The position numbers and the translations under genes were made by a program. The notes beneath the pieces are model-generated. The model was not told the DNA's origin. It saw only the letters and a program-made list of their open reading frames with translations, and did no database searches. From Laspinema sp. D2d (lineage in GTDB: Bacteria > Cyanobacteriota > Cyanobacteriia > Cyanobacteriales > Laspinemataceae): a stretch of 42,048 nucleotides of DNA. The stretch is taken from positions 1 to 42,048 of the forward strand of contig NZ_JAMXFC010000047.1 of NCBI RefSeq assembly GCF_025370755.1. Direction: 5' to 3'. How positions within the stretch are numbered: the first letter of the stretch is position 1; each line of letters starts with the position of its first letter. Shown piece after piece: positions 33,880 to 42,030 of this stretch.

Positions 33880-35298
33880 GTGTTAGAAATCATAGAACTC
33901 TATAAAAATTTACCTATTCCTCCGCAAAAGCCGAAAAAAAAATCACCGCCACCCAAACGCAATCGTTTCAATCGCACCTCAAATATTTCGATTCCTCCGC
34001 TACCCTTAACCCTACGACTGACGAGGTTACTATTGGGTAGCTTTACGCTGCTGTTAATGGCGACTTTTTCTCTAACCCTCGGGGCGATCGTAGCGGTGTT
34101 TGATGGCAAAGTCACGAATACAGTCCCTTCAGGGAGACTGCCGTTGGTACAAACAGATTCCTCTTTGCCTTCCCTACGATTATCTCGAACACTTAACCTT
34201 TTGGTTCTGGGAATTGAGGAGGGTGTCACTCCCACAACAGGCAGTCAATCTAATGAATCAAATCCGGTTGAAACCCTCTGGTTAATGCGGTTTGACCCGG
34301 TTGAAAACGCTGTGAGTGTGTTATTGATTCCTCCTCAAACTCGCGTGCAAATCCCCGATCGCGGACGCAATCCTATCGCCAGTGCACACAGCATGGGTGG
34401 GGTTACCCTCACCTCCCGAGTCCTCAGTCAAACCCTCAATGCTATCCCGATTGACCGTTATATTCGCGCTGATGCTGCAACTTTTCGCAGCTTCATCGAC
34501 TTACTAAATGGGGTAGAATTATTCGTGCCTGAGTCCCTCTCTTATCAGGATTCCACCCAGGCGATCGCCGTCAATTTAGAACCGGGGTGGCAAACTCTCA
34601 AAGGGGAAGAAACCCTTGGTTTTGCTCGCTTCACGGAAAATCAAGCGGATCTTAGTGGCATCCACCGCCAGCAAATGATTCTCCAATCTGTCGGCGATCG
34701 CCTTGCCAGTCCCACCCTTTCCCCCCAATTGCCGCGAATCGTGCAACTGATGGACGAATACATTGAGACCAATCTGACCCTCGAAGAACTATTGGGGTTA
34801 GTGACTCTTGTCCAACAGCGATCGCCCCACGGGTTGAAAATGGTCTTACTCCCCGGAGAATTTTCTACCGCGCGATCGGTCCCGATTCCCTATTGGAATA
34901 TCGATACCACCGGACGCGATCGGGTCATGTACCATTATTTTGACCAGGAACTCAACCCCGGAACCCAAGGCGATCGCACTACCAACCCTAAATCCCCCCA
35001 AACCCTAAAAATTGCCGTGCAAAATGCTTCCGGTAATCCCTTAATTTTGGGTCAAATTGTTGCGGAATTAAAATCTCGGGGATATCGAAATGTTTACCCA
35101 ACTTCTGACTGGCCCGACCCCCAACGGCATACCCAAATTATCACACAAACCGGAGATATACCGGCGGCAACTACGCTACAAATCCTCTTACCCACTGCCC
35201 AGATTCAATTTAATTCTTTAGGCGACCTAGAGTCAGACATCACCCTGAGAATTGGAGAAGATGCCCTGAATATGAAGGATTTATTTGGGGTAAAATAA
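33880..35298 (+). CDS. LytR-CpsA-Psr (LCP) family protein with LytR_C domain
   Basis: Envelope enzyme family that attaches glycopolymers to cell wall peptidoglycan using lipid-linked donors. The 472-residue protein has a basic Pro-rich cytoplasmic start, one membrane helix at about 50-72, then the LCP domain. Visible parts are NLLVLGIEEG, WLMRFDPVENAVSVLLIPPQT with the conserved Arg/Asp, GGVTLTSRVL, FIDLLNGVELFVPE, LEPGWQTLKGEETLGFARF and HRQQMILQSVGDR. A LytR_C domain closes it (about 380-445, KIAVQNASGNPLILGQIVAE). GTG start at 33880, as no ATG fits. Likely roles in cyanobacteria are exopolysaccharide or S-layer linkage (inference). A tiny membrane peptide gene follows. Confidence 0.9.
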   Translation: MLEIIELYKNLPIPPQKPKKKSPPPKRNRFNRTSNISIPPLPLTLRLTRLLLGSFTLLLMATFSLTLGAIVAVFDGKVTNTVPSGRLPLVQTDSSLPSLRLSRTLNLLVLGIEEGVTPTTGSQSNESNPVETLWLMRFDPVENAVSVLLIPPQTRVQIPDRGRNPIASAHSMGGVTLTSRVLSQTLNAIPIDRYIRADAATFRSFIDLLNGVELFVPESLSYQDSTQAIAVNLEPGWQTLKGEETLGFARFTENQADLSGIHRQQMILQSVGDRLASPTLSPQLPRIVQLMDEYIETNLTLEELLGLVTLVQQRSPHGLKMVLLPGEFSTARSVPIPYWNIDTTGRDRVMYHYFDQELNPGTQGDRTTNPKSPQTLKIAVQNASGNPLILGQIVAELKSRGYRNVYPTSDWPDPQRHTQIITQTGDIPAATTLQILLPTAQIQFNSLGDLESDITLRIGEDALNMKDLFGVK

Positions 35299-35333
35299 AG
35301 CTAGTTTTATGAAATCATAAAAGTCAAGAAGTG

Positions 35334-35453
35334 ATGTTAAAACGTTTTTTTATCGTGACCATCGCCTTACTCCTAGCTGCCCTCTGGATTCTTCTTACTG
35401 CCAAAGAAGCGATCGGTCTACCCGATTTAATTATCACTCTCGGAATTTTTTAA
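35334..35453 (+). CDS. 39-residue single-pass membrane peptide
   Basis: ATG at 35334 to TAA at 35451-35453. The product starts MLKRFFIVTIALLLAALWIL, a basic N-terminus then a strong hydrophobic helix, and ends with a short amphipathic tail (EAIGLPDLIITLGIF). It lies 35 bases after the LCP gene in the same orientation. The ribosome site (AAGAAG) is modest. No family recognised; codon use and hydrophobic pattern make it a plausible small protein. Confidence 0.45.
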   Translation: MLKRFFIVTIALLLAALWILLTAKEAIGLPDLIITLGIF

Positions 35454-35848
35454 CTTATGGATAACGACTTGAGTTGGTTTCGGATACGGAAGCGGGTTGC
35501 AAAAAGTCAGTTTTCTCTCTTAGCCCGCGCTGGAGAGGCTCCTTCCCTATAACCCCACCCTTGAGAGTGCGGGTTTTTATCGACCTTTAAAAACCGGATT
35601 TCGTATGATAATTAGGTTCATAAATTGCTACTGTTTATTAAGTTTAAAGTTAACCCAAAACAAAGGCGAGAGTCTCAACCCCCGCCCGTTGTTGGTAGTA
35701 CAATCTTTCTCGGAAGACGACCCCTAACCCGATCGCCCATCGTAATACCCAACTAAATTTACAGACAATTTTACTTAAAACAAACTGGAACAAAATAGGC
35801 TGTTGGAACCGCCTAGACTTGAGAACTCGCCTTTTATCCTGAATATTT
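35454..35848. other. Intergenic region with terminator-like hairpins
   Basis: Contains GCGGG/CCCGC (35492-35496 with 35524-35528), GGAGAGGCTCC near 35532-35542, and AACCC/GGGTT (35551-35555 with 35571-35575) followed by TTTT, the best terminator for the LCP unit. An 83-codon minus-strand frame at 35650-35901 overlaps the SGNH gene end and is not called. Confidence 0.5.
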
Positions 35849-36565
35849 TTAGGCGGTATGTCTCCAACTTTCTGAAACGGAAGTAAACCCGGTGAAAACA
35901 TCCCAGTTTTGAATATCTTGCAATAAAGATTGATAACCTGTTACATTGGGATGGAGACCATCATCGCATAAATGCGCTTGCCTCCAGGCTTCACCGCGAT
36001 CGCGCCATAACTCAAATAAGTCTAAATAGGGAATTTGTCTCTGTTCGCACCCTTGTCTAGTTACTTCCTTGTAGCGATATTGGTCCGCATGGTTAAAATA
36101 CAGGCAATCCGAAAAAGGCATCTGAGTCTCATTAACCGGGACCATGCCGACGAAAAAGACGGGACAGAGTGCTTGGGCGCAATCCAGAAGTTGGGCAATC
36201 TCTGCGGTAAAGGTGTTAAAGTCAGTGAAATTGCGTCCGTTGGGACGTCCTAGGCGGGCGGAATCATTCACTCCAACGGAGAGAATGATCGCATCGGGTA
36301 GGCGATTTTTCAGTTCTCCCCGATAGCGAAACTCGTTTTCAAGTCGTTCCAGGACTTGGCAAACGCGATCGCCTCGGACGCCAAGATTGTACAGTACATG
36401 ACCCGCGCTTGAGGGCATCATCCACTCCCGTCTCAGTCGTTCGACCCAACCCCCCCCGACGGGATCGCCAAATCCATAAACGAGACTGTCTCCAAGGGCT
36501 ACTATTTTCCGAGGATTTACGGTTGCGCGATAGGAACGGTTAGAAGATGCTGCTAAAACTTGCAT
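35849..36565 (-). CDS. SGNH/GDSL-type esterase, cytoplasmic type
   Basis: 238 residues without a signal peptide. Catalytic blocks: Ser27 in IVALGDSLVYGFGD, Gly in NLGVRGDRVCQVLERLE, Asn100 in ILSVGVNDSARLG, and Asp201/His204 in CDDGLHPNVTGYQSLL. The YGFGD extension and the GVNDSAR block resemble the lysophospholipase/arylesterase TesA-like subgroup of SGNH enzymes. ATG at 36565 (MQVLAASSNRSYRATV). It is divergent from rpoZ with 95 bases between. Substrate unknown; acyl or acetyl esters are likely. Confidence 0.85.
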   Translation of the reverse strand: MQVLAASSNRSYRATVNPRKIVALGDSLVYGFGDPVGGGWVERLRREWMMPSSAGHVLYNLGVRGDRVCQVLERLENEFRYRGELKNRLPDAIILSVGVNDSARLGRPNGRNFTDFNTFTAEIAQLLDCAQALCPVFFVGMVPVNETQMPFSDCLYFNHADQYRYKEVTRQGCEQRQIPYLDLFELWRDRGEAWRQAHLCDDGLHPNVTGYQSLLQDIQNWDVFTGFTSVSESWRHTA

Positions 36566-36660
36566 AGGCGATGGGACCTCGTACTTATAAAATCTTTACA
36601 CATCGATACCAATCTACATCATTGGCTAAAATTAACATAATTACCTAAAGGTACAGAATC

Positions 36661-36984
36661 ATGAATAGTGGATCGGGCAATCCAGAAAAAAGTAAGCGTT
36701 CTAGCTTCAGTACAGACAAAATCGAAAGTTTTTCCAGGAGAGCATTGTTTGCCCCCCACAAACGGGCGACGACTATTGATACAGAACATTTGATGCGCCG
36801 CGCTGAGGATCTAGTAAATGCGGCTTCCAATCGCTATCGGATTACTGTCCAAGTGGCTAATCGTGCCAAGCGTCGTCGCTATGAAGATTTCGACAGCATG
36901 GAAGAACCGACAATGAAACCCGTGATTCGGGCGATCGTCGAAATGTCGGATGAACTGGCGCAACCGGAAATCATCGGCGATTAA
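36661..36984 (+). CDS. rpoZ: RNA polymerase omega subunit
   Basis: Small subunit that promotes assembly of beta' into the polymerase; in cyanobacteria also linked to sigma recruitment at high temperature. The core is unmistakably cyanobacterial: [20 protein letters not shown], then [16 protein letters not shown] and [20 protein letters not shown]. At 107 residues it is longer than the usual roughly 75-80, with an extra N-terminal stretch of about 25 residues that is Ser/Lys-rich. No ATG further in fits, so the ATG at 36661 (AAGG upstream) is kept. The next gene starts 47 bases later, so co-transcription is likely. Confidence 0.95.
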   Translation: MNSGSGNPEKSKRSSFSTDKIESFSRRALFAPHKRATTIDTEHLMRRAEDLVNAASNRYRITVQVANRAKRRRYEDFDSMEEPTMKPVIRAIVEMSDELAQPEIIGD

Positions 36985-37031
36985 TTAACGGTTTGGAGGG
37001 GAAATTGGGTTTGGTGGCAGGAAGACAAACG

Positions 37032-37676
37032 ATGATGCAAAAGCAGCGCAAAAGGCAAGCGATCGCCTGGATCGGAGTCGGGTTAATACTCGGTCTATCT
37101 TTAGGAATACCTCCTCAGATAGATTCCCCCGAAATTTTGCCCAGGGCCGTCGCCCAAGAGGTTTCACCGCCTCAACGCCGACAACGGGTAGACCCCCGGC
37201 AACTGTGGCGGCAAGTCTATGAACGCCTGCCCGATTTCCCCTTAGAAAATAACTACATCAGCACAGAGACTGGAGAGGTGGACCCGAATAACACCCTCGC
37301 GAGTCGGTTGATTTCCTATCACCTCTATGTCAAAAATCGTCTGCCCATATTTCGTCTGGATTGGAAGTTGACCCTAGCAGACTATCTGGGCGTTCTTGAT
37401 CAACTAGACGAGACTGCTTATCCCGGAAATGGGGTTTTGCAAGAAAATCCAATGGTAGGCGATCGCGAAATCCTCTCCCAACTCAACCGCCAGCAACGGG
37501 AGGAGTTAATCGAGGTTCTCGTCACTCTGTTTAATCCCAACTACCACAACATACAAGGGCCAACCCCAGAGGCAACCCCAGGACCAACTCCAGGGGAAAC
37601 TTCCTCTCCTCCCAGAACTCCGGCAGGACCACCCCCCTTGCCAGAAGCAGGGGATGCGGATTTATTGAGATTGTAG
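37032..37676 (+). CDS. Secreted or periplasmic cyanobacterial protein of unknown function
   Basis: 214 residues. The signal segment is AIAWIGVGLILGLSLGI (about 8-24) and a cleavage region lies near AVAQE. The middle domain is of a type found in many cyanobacteria after rpoZ: ERLPDFPLENNYIS, NNTLASRLISYHLYVKNRLP, FRLDWKLTLADYLG. The tail is Pro/Thr/Gly-rich and likely disordered. Two adjacent ATGs at 37032/37035 follow GGCAGGAAG; a TTG at 36993 opens a longer frame but is unlikely. Position between rpoZ and a DUF1818 gene suggests one transcript of conserved cyanobacterial genes. Confidence 0.8.
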   Translation: MMQKQRKRQAIAWIGVGLILGLSLGIPPQIDSPEILPRAVAQEVSPPQRRQRVDPRQLWRQVYERLPDFPLENNYISTETGEVDPNNTLASRLISYHLYVKNRLPIFRLDWKLTLADYLGVLDQLDETAYPGNGVLQENPMVGDREILSQLNRQQREELIEVLVTLFNPNYHNIQGPTPEATPGPTPGETSSPPRTPAGPPPLPEAGDADLLRL

Positions 37677-37691
37677 AGGGGGCGTGGGTTG

Positions 37692-38081
37692 ATGTCTCCT
37701 CAAACCGTTCCTAACGCAGAACGACGGATTAGAAGTGGTGCCGGATGGCGCATCGGGTGGGACCCCCAAGGAGAACTCTATCAGGGGTTAGTCGGGGGAG
37801 ATGACTGGGCGATCGAACTCACCCCGGGCGAGCTCCATGACTTTTGCCGATTATTGGCGCAATTAGCAACAACCATGACTCAAATGGCATCGGAGTTGAT
37901 GGATTCGGAACGGATCGCCTGTGAAGCAGAAAGCGACGTCCTGTGGATGGAGGTAGAAGGCTATTCCGATGCTTATCTTCTTCATGTTATCCTCAGTACA
38001 GGACGGCGCTGCGAGTTTAGTTGGCCTGCCTCCGCAGTCCCCGGACTGGTCGAGGCGGCAAGGGTGTTAAAAATTTTTTAA
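37692..38081 (+). CDS. DUF1818 family protein
   Basis: 129-residue small soluble protein of a family confined mainly to cyanobacteria and plastids. Features: IRSGAGWRIGWDP near the start, YQGLVGGDDWAIELTPGELH in the middle, and SDAYLLHVILSTGRRCEFSW, then VPGLVEAARVL at the end. Function unknown. The ATG at 37692 is preferred to the TTG three bases before. It lies 15 bases after the previous stop, so it is in the same transcript. tRNA-Pro follows 50 bases later. Confidence 0.9.
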   Translation: MSPQTVPNAERRIRSGAGWRIGWDPQGELYQGLVGGDDWAIELTPGELHDFCRLLAQLATTMTQMASELMDSERIACEAESDVLWMEVEGYSDAYLLHVILSTGRRCEFSWPASAVPGLVEAARVLKIF

Positions 38082-38131
38082 TTTCCCTCTTGCGTCCATA
38101 AAAAGTTAATGCTAAGATAGTAAAGCGTCGT

Positions 38132-38205
<74 letters not shown>

Positions 38206-38215
38206 CTTGAAAACG

Positions 38216-38238
38216 CTAAAACCGAGTTCCGGTTTTAG
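38216..38238 (+). terminator. Hairpin after tRNA-Pro
   Basis: CTAAAACCG-AGTTC-CGGTTTTAG, a perfect 9-bp stem 11 bases past the tRNA. It lacks a long T-run but the stem itself ends in TTTT. Likely ends the tRNA transcript. Confidence 0.6.
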
Positions 38239-38249
38239 AAAATCAACAG

Positions 38250-38301
38250 AATGAAAGAACGTCGAGTCTTCTACAAAGTAGGGGTTCGGCGTTCTTTCAT
38301 T
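38250..38301. terminator. Second stem-loop, 12-bp perfect arms
   Basis: AATGAAAGAACG (38250-38261) pairs exactly with CGTTCTTTCATT (38290-38301) around a 28-base loop with partial inner pairing. It lies between the tRNA and the minus-strand gene stop at 38329 and could terminate both directions. Confidence 0.55.
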
Positions 38302-38328
38302 TGGTGGCGATCGCCCCCCTCAAAAGAC

Positions 38329-38688
38329 TCAAGTTGAGGGCTGTTGCAGATGCTGCCAGAATTTGCCCAATAGAAAGGCTGACATCTCATCGGGGTCCGT
38401 GATTCCCAAACCTCGCAAAGATTGAGTCAGTGGATTCACCCGCCACAATTCCCAGTTATTGCGAATCCACATTGCCAAGTTTAAATGTTGTGAATCCAGA
38501 AACTCGGCTTGGGGTATGGTGCGGACTTTTTCTATGAACTCTGGGTGCAACATCTTGTCTAGTTCGGCTACTGCCTCCTCGATGCTGGATGGAATAAACA
38601 ACCCTGTCTCCTGCGAGTAGGTGGGGTTAATCTGCTGCTTAGGGTCTGTGGGCTCTGGGGTAACTTCAATCGGTAGGTCCATGTTCAT
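38329..38688 (-). CDS. DUF6794-like small protein
   Basis: 119 residues. A disordered start rich in Pro/Thr is followed by a helical domain reading IPSSIEEAVAELDKMLHPEF, then MWIRNNWELWRVNPL and GITDPDEMSAFLLGKFWQHL. This pattern (S-x-EEAV-x-EL-D, then MWIRNNW-x-LW, then HPD/DEMS) matches the DUF6794 domain, found in small bacterial proteins of unknown function, often in accessory regions. ATG at 38688 or 38682. Convergent with tRNA-Pro. Confidence 0.75.
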   Translation of the reverse strand: MNMDLPIEVTPEPTDPKQQINPTYSQETGLFIPSSIEEAVAELDKMLHPEFIEKVRTIPQAEFLDSQHLNLAMWIRNNWELWRVNPLTQSLRGLGITDPDEMSAFLLGKFWQHLQQPST

Positions 38689-39285
38689 GCGGTAAGCGGA
38701 GCTATGCCGTAGGCGATCGCCTCGACTGTTACTAAGTTTAAATAAAATGCAGCGTAGTTAGAGAGAGGCAAGCATCCGGTTCATGGCTAGATGAGTGCCG
38801 ATAATAAGCGAGGGTCGTCATAAATATCTAATGAGGCGGCTAGATTGTAGCAAAATTATCAAGGGAAAAAATGTGGATGCCCGTTTATTGAAAATAGCTT
38901 GAAAAATATAATGTTTATCAAGGGATTGAACTCCCCTTCTCCGGGCAAAGTTCTCCTTTTCAAGGGGGATTTAGAGGAATTGTTCGGACTTCCGGGGAGC
39001 AAAACCCGCTATAATTAGGAACCCCAAATCAGGGGAAGAATTAGGGAAATATTTACCCCTGTTTATCAGTAATGTGCCGTTTTCTATACCAAGCGTTGAC
39101 AAGCAGATAACTGGGTTGCCTCGCAAACTAGATATAAAATCTGTGAATAAAAACGAACCTTATTGAAGAGCTTAGGAATACTTAAAACAGCAAATGCCCA
39201 GGTAGGTTATAAAACTTCATGATTTTCTAAACAATTAGATAATCCTACTGGGGTCTTAAATTTTATTCATGATTATAACGAATCA
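38689..39285. other. Gene-free stretch
   Basis: About 600 bases, AT-rich in the right half, with no frame that looks like a gene. A loose AACTCCCCTT...AAGGGGGATTT inverted pair lies near 38928-38973. The left end should hold the promoter of the DUF6794-like gene. Nothing else stands out. Confidence 0.4.
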
Positions 39286-39516
39286 TTACCTATTTAGGGC
39301 TACCCATAGGCGTTTGATTTCCTGGGAACTTTCAAATCTGGAGAGTTCTCCTTTCATTTCTAATTCTCGTATGACCGAGACTTTTTGACCAAACTCTTGT
39401 AAATTAGCCTGATCGACCATCAGTTCTGGAAGAAAGTTAGGGTTACAAACTGGGTGGCTGAATTCAAACCGGGGCAATTTTTCTCGCTGTTCAGGAGTTC
39501 TACTCATAACGTCCAT
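39286..39516 (-). CDS. Small hypothetical protein
   Basis: 76 residues, or 73 from the second ATG at 39507. No membrane segment. The C-terminal half (FGQKVSVIRELEMKGELSRF, then IKRLWVALNR) resembles a short motif recalled from filamentous cyanobacterial hypothetical proteins, with QVS-x-I-x-x-LE and IK-x-LWK. The N-terminus is polar. No function known. No clear ribosome site; isolated between two gene-poor gaps. Confidence 0.5.
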   Translation of the reverse strand: MDVMSRTPEQREKLPRFEFSHPVCNPNFLPELMVDQANLQEFGQKVSVIRELEMKGELSRFESSQEIKRLWVALNR

Positions 39517-40293
39517 AAAGGGTCAAAGGAGGGAGTAAATCCGAGTTTGAAATAGATCAGCTTTCCAATTCATTCAGTCTGGGCAGTTGAGGCGATCGCG
39601 TTGCTTGAGGAACGCAACAGTGTCTTGGCAAGCGTGGAGATTCCACCGTGGATAATGAACTAGAACCCGGGGTATCTAAGACAGTTAATTGTTTTAGGTA
39701 AAAACAGGTAGAAGAATTTTTCATGATTCATCAAAAAGAAAAAATTAATAAGGAGGAAGGATTGTAACGACCCGCAAAAACTCCAAGAATTTAGCTGAAA
39801 AAAGCCGAATTTAGCCTGTCTTGTAGTAGTCTTCAAGGGATTGGATCACGGATCCCCGATGGAAACGTTGTCCGTGGGAGCCTCTGGCTCCCTAAGTTAG
39901 GTTACAAATCATTTAGGATTGCTACAGAGGAAATTATGGGTTGGCTGTTGATTTTCATCTCTCTAAACTATCCTGTTTTAGGGTAATCCTTCTTCTACCG
40001 AAAGGATGGTCCTGATTGTAAAGTTGCATTGTAAGAACTACTACAATTAGCCTTGGATTGCTCCCACTGCAAGACTTGACTAAGGGAACCGCACAGGGTG
40101 CAACCTAGGAGAAAAATACTCAACCCGTTATCGAACAAGAGGAAAATAGGGGGAGATTTTGATCCCTGTAGGATTGGGGGACCATCGGGGATGGAGAGAT
40201 CAAAACGACCGGAATACCAGGCCCTTTAAGATCCGGAAGCCTCTGAGCACAATAAAATAGGAAAGAGAAATACAACGGGAGGTTAGCGCGAAG
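39517..40293. other. Long gene-free region with several hairpins
   Basis: No supported gene in about 780 bases. Hairpins: GTGGA-GAT-TCCAC near 39634-39647, GGATC-ACG-GATCC at 39843-39855 and GGGAGCC-TCT-GGCTCCC at 39876-39892. A strong Shine-Dalgarno-like AAGGAGGAAGG near 39749 leads only into a short frame that stops at once. A TGTA-N8-TACA element lies at 40030-40045. A small RNA could be encoded around 39830-39900. The right end is the TPR gene promoter region. Confidence 0.4.
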
Positions 40294-41496
40294 ATGGTCA
40301 GGGAAATTTGGCAAAGCCTGAGAGGGTTATTGAGAGAAGAACCCACCAGTCCAGAACTCCAAGAACCCGCCGGATCGGCTTCGTCACTGCCGCCGCTGGA
40401 AGATGAGGATTATGAATTGCTCTTTACCCAGATTGTGGAAGGGTTGCGCCTGGGTTGGGACCGCGATCGCGTCCAAGAATTTTTAGGGGCCCTCAGTTGG
40501 CGTGGGGATCTTCAGTTGTGGGCGGATTGGTTGCGACGCTTTGGCGATCGCCTCCAAGGGCAAGAAAATCCGAACCCAGAATGGGGGGTGCGTCTAGTCC
40601 AGTTGGGGCGCTTGGGCTGTGGAGAATTCAGTCAAGTGGCCCTGAACATCGGGACCGGGTTAATTCAGCGCCAAATGCCTGCCCCTGTGCCACCCCCAGC
40701 GGCCCCAACTCCGCCCCAAGATGCCCAAACTTGGTTTGGGGAAGGAAATACCAAACTAAATGCGGGCGATTGGACTGGGGCGATCGCCGCCTATCGCGAA
40801 GCGGTGAAACTCAAACCCGATTATTTGGAGGGCTGGAGTAATTTGGGGGCCGTTCTGTTTTATTCTCAACAGTATCCAGAAGCTTTGGAAGTGTTTGATC
40901 GCGCCTTGGCCCTCCAAAGTGAAAATGCGAGTTTATGGTTTAATCGCGGCTTTACTCTGTCTTTATTAAATCGTCCCGCTGAGGCGATTGATGCTTATGA
41001 AAAAGCCCTACAACTTCAGCCGGATTTGGTGGTAGCATGGCAAAACCGGGGGGTTGATTTGATGCATTTGGAACAGCATCAAGAGGCGGTTCGCTGTTTT
41101 GAGCAAGCGATTCAGCTTAAGCCGGATTTTGGAGAAGCTTGGAATAGTCGAGGGAATGCGTTATTCAAATTAACGAGGTATGAAGATGCGGTTACCAGTT
41201 ACGATCGCGCTATTGAATTGCAAAGCGATCGGGCTGAAGCTTGGTTTAATCGGGGATTAGCCTTAGCAGCCAATAGCCAACCGTCCGAGGCGATCGCTTC
41301 GTTTGATCGGGTGATTTCTCTGCAACCGAATAACTTTGAAGCTTGGGTAAATCGAGGGTTAACCTTGATGAGCAGCCAACGATTTTTAGAGGCGATCGCT
41401 TCTTTTGATCGGGCGATTGAAATTAATCCCAGCGACTCCCCAGCGATCGCCTATCGACAACAAGCCCAGGACCTACTCGAACAAAGTGCTTCTTAA
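40294..41496 (+). CDS. TPR-repeat protein
   Basis: 400 residues. A cyanobacterial N-terminal domain (about 30-128: EDEDYELLFTQIVEGLRLGW and GDLQLWADWLRRFGDRL) is followed by a Pro-rich linker and seven tandem 34-residue tetratricopeptide repeats from about 143 to 393, with the usual W/G/Y/A/P consensus (for example AWNSRGNALFKLTRYEDAV). TPR stacks bind partner proteins; no enzymatic domain is present and no signal peptide. ATG at 40294 with GGGAGG upstream. Alone in its unit, followed by a hairpin. The scaffold role is inferred from family only. Confidence 0.9.
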   Translation: MVREIWQSLRGLLREEPTSPELQEPAGSASSLPPLEDEDYELLFTQIVEGLRLGWDRDRVQEFLGALSWRGDLQLWADWLRRFGDRLQGQENPNPEWGVRLVQLGRLGCGEFSQVALNIGTGLIQRQMPAPVPPPAAPTPPQDAQTWFGEGNTKLNAGDWTGAIAAYREAVKLKPDYLEGWSNLGAVLFYSQQYPEALEVFDRALALQSENASLWFNRGFTLSLLNRPAEAIDAYEKALQLQPDLVVAWQNRGVDLMHLEQHQEAVRCFEQAIQLKPDFGEAWNSRGNALFKLTRYEDAVTSYDRAIELQSDRAEAWFNRGLALAANSQPSEAIASFDRVISLQPNNFEAWVNRGLTLMSSQRFLEAIASFDRAIEINPSDSPAIAYRQQAQDLLEQSAS

Positions 41497-41508
41497 GCGC
41501 AGGTTAAA

Positions 41509-41540
41509 GGAGGCGATCGGCTGATTTTTTCCCCGCCTCC
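41509..41540 (+). terminator. Hairpin after the TPR gene
   Basis: GGAGGCG (41509-41515) pairs with CGCCTCC (41534-41540); the loop contains six T residues rather than a T tail, so termination is likely but weak by pattern. Confidence 0.45.
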
Positions 41541-41726
41541 CCTGATGCTTCTTCTTCCACCATCATCCAGAGACGACTCGGGATCATAATTTTTCTCAAT
41601 TACCCCAAATTTTTGGACCTTCATAATGGCAAGCATGGATAAAACCTATCCTACTTTCTTGCCTTGTCAGTCCATTTGGCGGTAAGAATAAGACATCAAT
41701 CTCATCCAGAAAAAAAGGATTTTATC

Positions 41727-41933
41727 ATGACTATTTGGGTAAACGAACAAATCGATCCATCAGGACTGGTTTATGCTTGCATTGCCTGCTGTGATGAAAC
41801 CCAAGCACAATCCTGTCACGACTCCTTTCTAAAAAATCTCTCCGATGAACAAAAAACCAGGGGTTGGAGTGTCAAAATGCGAACAGTAGACTCCTGGGAG
41901 GAAGTACCCGTAAGTGCCTTGAAATTGGCATAA
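41727..41933 (+). CDS. Small cysteine-containing hypothetical protein
   Basis: 68 residues from the ATG at 41727, which follows AAAGGA at good spacing; the frame upstream of it is not used. It starts MTIWVNEQIDPSGLVYACIA and has CC and C further on, then ends SVKMRTVDSWEEVPVSALKLA. No membrane helix. Looks like a compact alpha/beta domain; function unknown. The purine-rich 9-bp repeat array begins a few bases after its stop. Confidence 0.65.
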   Translation: MTIWVNEQIDPSGLVYACIACCDETQAQSCHDSFLKNLSDEQKTRGWSVKMRTVDSWEEVPVSALKLA

Positions 41934-41937
41934 GGGA

Positions 41938-42030
41938 GATGGGGGATGGGGGAGATAGGGGGGATGGGGAGGATGGGGGAGATGGGGGAGATAGGGGAGA
42001 TGGGGGAGATAGGGGAGATGGGGGAGATGT
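41938..42030. repeat. 9-bp minisatellite, GGGGGAGAT family, at the right edge
   Basis: About ten copies of GGGGGAGAT/GGGGAGGAT/GGGGAGATA variants running almost to the window end, the same family as the arrays at 11213-11426 and starting a few bases after a stop codon, as the array at 11355 does. Frames read through it are artefacts. Confidence 0.9.

Noticed and set aside
35650-35901. 83-codon minus-strand frame
   Set aside because: It overlaps the SGNH gene 3' end in another frame and shows no recognisable domain; it cannot be excluded but is not supported.
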